Assembly (NCBI GenBank): GCA_025084515.1
Contig: JAJAGP010000019.1
Location: 1,190,627-1,254,626 of the forward strand
Direction of reading: 5' to 3'
Source: Ancistrus triradiatus
Taxonomy: Eukaryota; Chordata; Actinopteri; Siluriformes; Loricariidae
DNA: 64,000 nucleotides
The position numbers were made by a program, and so were the translations under genes. The notes under the pieces are model-generated. The model was not told the origin of the DNA and did not search any database. It saw only the letters and a program-made list of their open reading frames with translations. Positions within the stretch are counted from its first letter, which is position 1; the number at the start of each line of letters is the position of its first letter. This document shows, piece by piece, positions 58,129 through 64,000 of the stretch.

Positions 58129-58359
58129 TATCTGATATAATGCTGAGGTCTAGCTTTCAGATATTGGCAGATGAGTGTTGTGAATGTTGAGGAGAAATAG
58201 AAACGAAGAAATCTCAGTCAGTCTACCAGAAGCAGAAGACTTTTCCTGTGCATTGTCTGTGTTCCCCACCCACATGTCTGAGATAAGCCAGAATCAGCAG
58301 CGCTCTGTAGTAGTCCTCGGTTAGAGCTGTGAGAAGGCAAAAACTCAGTCCAGCCCTGT

Positions 58360-58367
58360 TTACGTCA
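58360..58367. promoter_or_regulatory. hacd4: CRE-like motif upstream of hacd4
   Basis: TTACGTCA, 33 bp before the hacd4 start codon, matches the CREB/ATF half-palindrome TGACGTAA. Position fits a proximal promoter or 5'UTR. Function is inferred. Confidence 0.3.
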
Positions 58368-58399
58368 CGGAACAGACAGGGAAGACAAAGTTGGACACA

Positions 58400-61300
58400 A
58401 TGTCTGCTAACGACAGGATCAATAACCAGTTAAGTGAGATGGAAGGAGAGCGGGGTATCAGGTGAGGGCTTCGTCTGTCCTATACACGATCAGGTCCTGT
58501 ATTGTAATTAAGCTTAACACAGTATGGAACCGAACTGAGCGGAGGCAACCCTCAGAGGGACAACGGCATGATATAAGTTACTTACAAGTTTGTTCATCTA
58601 GTTCTACTTGGTACGAACTGTTTTATAGCTAAGAGAGGACGGAAAGTTAATAACTTTTATTCTCGATATATCTTACAGCAGGCTTAAAACGCGAATCGAC
58701 CGTCTCTCCAGTGAACTCGAACTCAGGGCTCGACGAACTGATTAAAAAATAGTTATTTTGTTTTTTGTTCACGATTATAATGCATCAGCACTGGAAAACA
58801 GGCATACTAAAAACAAGCCGTATACTTGTGAAGACCAAAAGTCAGTTAATCTTCTAAATACAAGCATTACAAAACCAAGTTCGTGAGCTCACATTTCCGT
58901 TAACTCGGTACTGACTGGATAATAATGCCTAAAATCTTAGTACACATTCAGTTTTGAAATCCTGTTCAGCCAGTTAAATGGCGTTTATTGCATGTTCTTG
59001 TGATTTGTCATTTCAAACGCACAGACAGGACGACCCATGGTAGCCTACTGAACATAAACCTATTCCTGTGTGGGGGTTAAAAATGTAAAATAAAAATAAA
59101 GACATAGAATAAAGAAATAAAAACTTTGAATCAGTGTAGCCTACTTTATTCAGTATGGTCTTATGCAAAGTGTTGGTATTCGAAAGAAGTACAACCACCT
59201 CAGGAAAGATGACATGTCGAGTTCCTGCACCCATAAATCAATGAAGTTCTGACATCTTACAAAAACAATTACAGGTATGCCCAATTTAACAGCCATAATG
59301 GCACTTTTGTTTGACGGAAGCCAGAAATGTATTGATCGACAGTATTACGAACAACATGGAAGATCAGCCAGATGAAACAGTTTATATAGCTATAGGTTAG
59401 AGAGAATGTATGGGTAGTGAGGGGACAAACAAAAGTATGACTTACAGCAGGACAGGCACGTATACTTATGAACACCATTATAGCTTGGTGTTGATACGTA
59501 TTAGAAAGTCAGACACAAAAACCAGTCACTTGCACAAAAAAGAAAGGATCCATAGCATTGATTGGCCGTTGAGGTAACCAGCTTTTTACAGCCACACCAT
59601 CCAGACGTTGATTTGATGGTCACTGAATGGCGCATACCTGTAGTGGGCCATTTGGCAAGGTACCAGAACGCATGCCATATTCTTAAATGTATGCATTCAA
59701 ATCTACAGAAATGTGATTAAAAAAAAAAATAAGCTCAACATGTAACTTGACCAAGGTATTCACATATTGCATAAGACTGTAATCATAATTAAACGCCACA
59801 ATATGCCAAGTTAAAACAAAGTATTTTGTGATTTATGGCTCCAGTGTAACATAAGATAAATTAGACAATTATATCAGCATCATAGTTGCAGCTCCGGTGG
59901 CTCAGTGGGAAGAGCCAGCTACTGGAAATGGCAGTGCTTGCAAAGTGAAGGTCGGGTGGTGGGTTTATGGAGAAAAAAACCCCAACAAAAAACAGCCACT
60001 TGGGGTATACAGGGTGCTCCTAGTGCTGGTCCCAAACCCTGATGAAAAAGGAGAGGATTATGCCAGGAAGGGCACTCGTTGTAAAATATAGTGCACAGGT
60101 CAGGATGATCCACTGTGGCGACCCCAAACAGGAACAGCATCGTAATTACTTATGTTTAATTAAGGAAAAAGGAAGTGTTCAAGAATAAAGTAAGATAAAT
60201 CAAGCAGCCCTCAGTCCTGTAACGTTCATGTCTTTTACCTGTACAGGTGGACTCTTGGTCTCGGCTACCTCTTCTCCTACTATCTGCTTCAGTTCTGTGG
60301 GCACACATGGATCTTTTCCAACATGACTGCCAGATTTCTCTCATTTGGTTTTGGTAAGCTGCAGTCCAGGGCTCAATAACTACAGGCAAGGAAGAGTACT
60401 GGACTGTTAGTAGACTACTGTTTAACTGTCTGAGGTCTGTGCTTGAGTGCAGTGCATCATCAAAATATAGGAATTCCTCACACTTAATGCAACCAGGAAA
60501 CTTCCGAGTCATAGAGAGTGGCATATTGCAGTAACTTGCTTAAAAGATGAAGAGGGACTGTTAGGTTACACTGCTTTATCCACAACTGACTCACCAGATG
60601 GGTAGCATGGTGGGTACCACTGCCTCACAGTGTTCAATCCCAAGGTGGAGTGGCCTGGGTCCGACCCGTGTCCACGTGGGTTTTCTTCAGGTACTCCGGT
60701 TTCTACTCAAATCTACTCAAGCCATAAATGACCTTGCCAGATACCTTAGCTGTTGTAATGATGCAGCCACTGGTGGACAACATTTGTTAAACACTCGTGG
60801 CATCAGTATGAGCAGACCGATTGCTGAGCAGCGTTTGGTTGGTGCTATGCTCCTTATAAGCACCACTATGATGAGTAGACCTTACCACTCAGGTGAATTG
60901 TGTGTGCAGGATCTGAGCTAACTGCTACCAGAGTTAAATGTGTTTCTCAGGAAGTTCCCTGCTCTCTTCTAAAATATCTGATTGTGTCTTAAATACAACA
61001 GGAAATCGAGAGAGCAGGGTAAGGAGGGGCTCCACCAGTCAGTGCACTGCACTCTCCAGTGAGATGTTACCCTTCTTAAATAGTTAAAACATAGAAAGTC
61101 AATATGTGGCAAACAGTGTTGATGTTAAATAAATGGGAAACACTGCAGTATCTTAGCTATTTAGTCAGTACATTACATTACCATCTATTATACCCCAGAC
61201 CTTACCATACACATTTGTGATGAGATAGTCAATGGTATTAGCTTAATCTGCAAGTGGTTGCATGTATAGTCATGCTTGAAAGTTTGTGAACCCTTTAGAA

Positions 61301-63035
61301 TTTTCTATATTTCTGCATAAATATGACCTAAAACATCATCAGATTTTCACATACAGTAAGTCCTAAAAGTAGATAAAGAGAACCCAGTTAAACAAATGAG
61401 ACAAACATATTATACTTGGTAGTTTGTTTATTGAGGAAAATGATCCAATATTACATATTAGTGAGTGGCAAAAGTATGTGAACCTCTAGGATTAGCAATT
61501 AATTTAAAGGTGAAATTAGAGTCAGGTGTTTTCAATCAGTGGGATGACAGTCAGGTGTGAGTGGGCACCCTGTTTTATTTAATAAACAGGGATCTATCAA
61601 AGTCTCCTCATCACAACACATGTTTGTGGAAGTGTATCATGGCACGAACAAAGAGGAGATTTTCTCAGGACTCAGAAAAAAAGATGTTGTTGATGCTCTT
61701 CAGGCTGGAAAAAGGTTACAAAAACCATCTCTAAAGAGTTTGGACCCTCACACAAATCCACAGTCAGACAGACTGTGAACAAATGGAGGAAATTCAAGAC
61801 CATTGTTACCCTCCCCAGGAGTGGTCAACCAACAAAGATCACTCCAAGACGAGCAAGGCGTGAATAGTTGAATTGTTGTAGTTGTGATTGTATGTTTTTT
61901 GTACTTTGTATGGAAAAGGTTACAAAACCATCTCTAAAGAGTTTGGACTCCACCAATCCACAGTCAGACAGACTGTGAACAAATGGAGGAAATTCAAGAC
62001 CATTGTTACCCTCCCCAGGAGTGGTCAACCAACAAAGATCACTCCAAGAGCAAGGCGTGTAATAGTTGATGAGGTCACAAAGGACACCAGTGTAACTTCT
62101 AAGCAACTGAAGGCCTCTCTCACATTGGCTAATGTTAATGATCATGAGTCCACCATCAGAAGAACACTGAACAACAATGGTGTGCATGGCAGGGTCGCAA
62201 GGAGAAAGCCACTGCTCTCCAAAAAGAACATTGGTGCTCGTCTGCAGTTTGCTAAAGATCATGTGGACAAGCCAGAAGGCTATTGGAAGAATGTTTTGTG
62301 GATGGATGAGACCAAAATATAATGTTTTGGTTTAAAAGCAAAGCATTATGTTTGGAGAAAGGAAAACACTGCATTCCAGCAGAAGAACCTTCTTAAGCAC
62401 ACATGACGTTCTACCAAAGAATGGATAAAGAAGAATAAAGTTAATGTTTTGGAATGGCCAAGTCAAAGTCCTGACCTTAATCCAATCGAAATGTTGTGGA
62501 AGGACCTGAAGCGAGCAGTTAATGTGAGGAAACCCACCAACATCCCAGAGCTGAAGCTGTTCTGTATGGAGGAATGGGCTAAAATTCCTCCAAGCCGGTG
62601 TGCAGGACTGATCAACAGTTACAGGAAACGTTTAGCTGGGTTATATGAGGTTATATGGAAACTTATTTTTTTCCATTCTATAGATGCTTTAGCTGGCACC
62701 TTCTATTTTGTGGGAGTGATGATGAGTCTGTGTCAGCTTTTGACAGTACTCGAGCTTTTCCACATTGCAGATGAAATTGAAGAGAACAGACTTCTCCCTC
62801 GATTTATCCAGGTAACACTAACATCAGACACATTACACAAGCCTTTATGTGGTTAAACAGATCATCTATTGTGCTACACAAACATAAATACTGCATTGTG
62901 TATCAAAGTTTTCTCCCTTTGTCAGGTGATGGATAGAAATTTTGTTTTGTTCCTGATCATCAGCCAAGAGGAATTTCAGAGTAAACCAGTAGTGTGCATA
63001 CTGTTTTATCTGTGGAATATTTTAGACCTATTAAG
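58400..63035 (+). CDS. hacd4: Very-long-chain 3-hydroxyacyl-CoA dehydratase 4, first four exons (partial at right edge)
   Basis: Multi-pass ER membrane enzyme for the third step of the very-long-chain fatty acid elongation cycle, dehydrating 3-hydroxyacyl-CoA to the trans-2-enoyl-CoA. Coding exons: 58400-58461, 60247-60353, 62684-62811 and 62926-63035, all with GT/AG borders and matching phases. Motifs FCGHTWIF, NMTARFLSFG, LLPRFIQ and SQEEFQSKPVVC fit HACD4 better than HACD1/2, and the protein lacks the CS domain that HACD3 carries at its N-terminus. Three hydrophobic segments are visible. The exon 4 donor (AAGGTGAGT) is intact; the exons holding the catalytic Tyr and Glu lie beyond 64000. 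A group C Tc1 relic ends about 20-40 bp before exon 3. Confidence 0.88.
58462..59885. other. hacd4 intron 1, first part
   Basis: No exon or element recognised. A poly-A run lies near 59720. Confidence 0.4.
59888..60135 (+). repeat. Dispersed repeat (CTCCGGTGGCTCAGTGGGAA type)
   Basis: It begins GCTCCGGTGGCTCAGTGGGA and ends with GGAAGGGCACTCGTTGTAAA and GATCCACTGTGGCGACCCCA, words of an abundant fish repeat probably linked to an RTE-type LINE or its SINE partner. hacd4 intron 1, about 110 bp before exon 2. Confidence 0.65.
60593..60715 (+). repeat. Dispersed repeat group G, short copy
   Basis: GGTAGCATGGTGGGTACCAC to CTCCGGTTTCTACTC, a decayed start of the group G repeat in hacd4 intron 2. 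Confidence 0.6.
60716..61265. other. hacd4 intron 2, nothing certain
   Basis: A frame at 60730-60921 continues from the repeat and contains no recognised motif; it may be part of another old transposon. Confidence 0.35.
61266..62665 (+). mobile_element. Tc1-like element (group C), truncated next to hacd4 exon 3
   Basis: The left end resembles GTCATGCTTGAAAGTTTGTG (tip eroded). The body runs to the transposase C-terminus and stops near 62665, only about 20 bp before hacd4 exon 3; the right inverted repeat is missing. It contains an internal duplication (61713-61872 and 61917-62070) and lacks the middle of the catalytic domain. Confidence 0.88.
61639..62665 (+). pseudogene. Group C Tc1 transposase with internal duplication and central deletion
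   Basis: The N-terminus MARTKRRFSQDSEKK lies at 61639. After a duplicated HTH segment, an open frame from 61888 carries SKEFGLHQSTVRQTVNKW, TLPRSGQPTKITPRARR and WMDETKI (first acidic residue), ending at a stop at 62320-62322. About 200 bp including the second acidic motif are gone. A further frame gives WPSQSPDLNPIEMLWKDLK (third residue Glu), and KIPPSRCAGLINSYRKRL, then continues in frame into hacd4 exon 3. Confidence 0.88.
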
Positions 63036-63101
63036 GTGAGTATTTTTGATTTGCACAAGCACATTTAAGGTGTTCAATGTTGCACTTAGAATATTGCACT
63101 A

Positions 63102-63200
63102 CAGTGGTGCTTGGAAGTTTTAGAACCCTTAAGAACGTTATATATTTCTGCATAAATATGACAAACATTGATCTTAGATCCTAGTAAAGAAAAGTTATTC
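63102..63200 (+). mobile_element. Isolated terminal repeat of a group C Tc1 element
   Basis: After TA it reads CAGTGGTGCTTGGAAGTTTT and TATATTTCTGCATAAATATG, matching the group C left end. No transposase follows. It could be the displaced other end of the 61266 element or a separate solo end. hacd4 intron 4. Confidence 0.7.
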
Positions 63201-63282
63201 ATAAAGCATGTTAACCCCTAAAAGAGCTCCTAATGTTAAAACTTATGAGTAAGGAAGAGGACTTTTAGGAGACTTTGGAGTA

Positions 63283-63540
63283 GAGATGCACTGAATATTC
63301 GGCAACCGAAATTATTGGCCAAAAATGGAAGAAAAAAAAAAGCACTTAAGTAAAAAAGACTGAATAATTTATACTGAACAATGACGTTTCTGATGACGTG
63401 TGGAGTGAGGCACTCTTTGTACATGCAGCAAACATGCTGGCTGTGTGGAAGCAGGGCTCTACAGTGTGAGCGTTTTTGTTTGCATTTGTGCCTTCTTTTT
63501 AAAGAAATGCGAATGGAATATTTAGGACCACTTTGGGTCT
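63283..63540 (+). mobile_element. hAT-like fragment
   Basis: TAGAGATGCACTGAATATTC and ACCGAAATTATTGGCC are typical of the start of a widespread fish hAT group. The rest (to about 63540) is non-coding and no inverse end was found before the window edge. Confidence 0.5.
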
Positions 63541-64000
63541 GTCTCATTACCTACTGAGTGCCCTTGCTGCCTACTTCCTAAGTGGGGTGTTCTCTTTGTA
63601 AAGCTTCCTAACCAACAATGGAACCCCAAGACTAAGTCTCTGATTGCATCACTGACTGTTTACACGGTCTGCACGAAGGCTAGCAAAGTGTTACAGGTCT
63701 GTATTCTAGTCGTTGCCATTTGACCAAATGTAAATCTTTCCTTAAGACTTCTTTTTGGAGGAACAGCGTAACACACGAGGAACAGATAAAATGTACACAG
63801 AAGCTAATATGATGTCTAACATGGGGAAAATGTAAGCCCTTCTGTATGTGATGTGTGGTTTGGCACAGTTAGCTGGTAACTGGTCATGCATGAATTGATT
63901 AAAACTAGCAAGAGTCAAAGTATTAATATGTGAAATTTACAAAACGTAAATGTCCATAATTATGCACATATTTAACATCTGAGACACAAAACAACAGGTG
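63541..64000. other. hacd4 intron 4, last part, nothing recognised
   Basis: Intronic sequence running off the right edge; exon 5 is not in the window. Confidence 0.45.

Noticed and set aside
1..64000. CRISPR arrays, operons, bacterial regulatory sites, rRNA genes
   Set aside because: Intron-containing vertebrate genes throughout; no regularly spaced short repeats with unique spacers and no rRNA-like sequence.

Overview
The window is a gene-poor, transposon-rich stretch of vertebrate nuclear DNA. Conserved exons with GT/AG splice sites, long introns, (TA)n microsatellites, many Tc1-like elements and tRNA-derived SINEs indicate a ray-finned fish. Several dispersed repeats resemble families common in otophysan fishes such as catfishes and characins, but the species cannot be fixed from this sequence.

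Layout: (1) 1-4380, last intron, last coding exon and long 3'UTR of kirrel1 (plus strand), ending in the PDZ ligand THV. (2) 8460-21231, a complete five-exon fcer1g gene (copy A, plus strand), the Fc receptor gamma ITAM adaptor. (3) 24809-38510, a complete 14-exon ndufs2 gene (minus strand), the 49-kDa core subunit of mitochondrial complex I. (4) 41575-47939, a second complete five-exon fcer1g gene (copy B, plus strand). (5) 58400-63035, the first four coding exons of hacd4 (plus strand), a very-long-chain 3-hydroxyacyl-CoA dehydratase whose remainder lies past the right edge. KIRREL1, NDUFS2 and FCER1G are also linked on human 1q23, which supports the assignments.

The two fcer1g genes lie in a segmental duplication (about 7.5-24.2 kb and 39.5-52.1 kb) that flanks ndufs2. 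Promoter, exons, intron pieces, downstream sequence and decayed Tc1 relics at both ends are shared. Several elements are present in only one copy and so inserted later; a PIF/Harbinger-like element in copy B has a precise empty site in copy A.

Most other recognisable sequence is mobile DNA: at least six distinguishable Tc1-like groups (all broken), a pogo-like element, hAT-like and Harbinger-like elements, and one tRNA-derived SINE family with clear target-site duplications. I see no operon, CRISPR array, functional tRNA or rRNA gene, and no convincing new multi-gene system. The most unusual items are an open frame joining a Tc1 transposase tail in frame to hacd4 exon 3, patchy divergence between the two fcer1g genes that suggests gene conversion, a fold-back Tc1 made of two left halves, and a perfect 31-bp hairpin in an ndufs2 intron.
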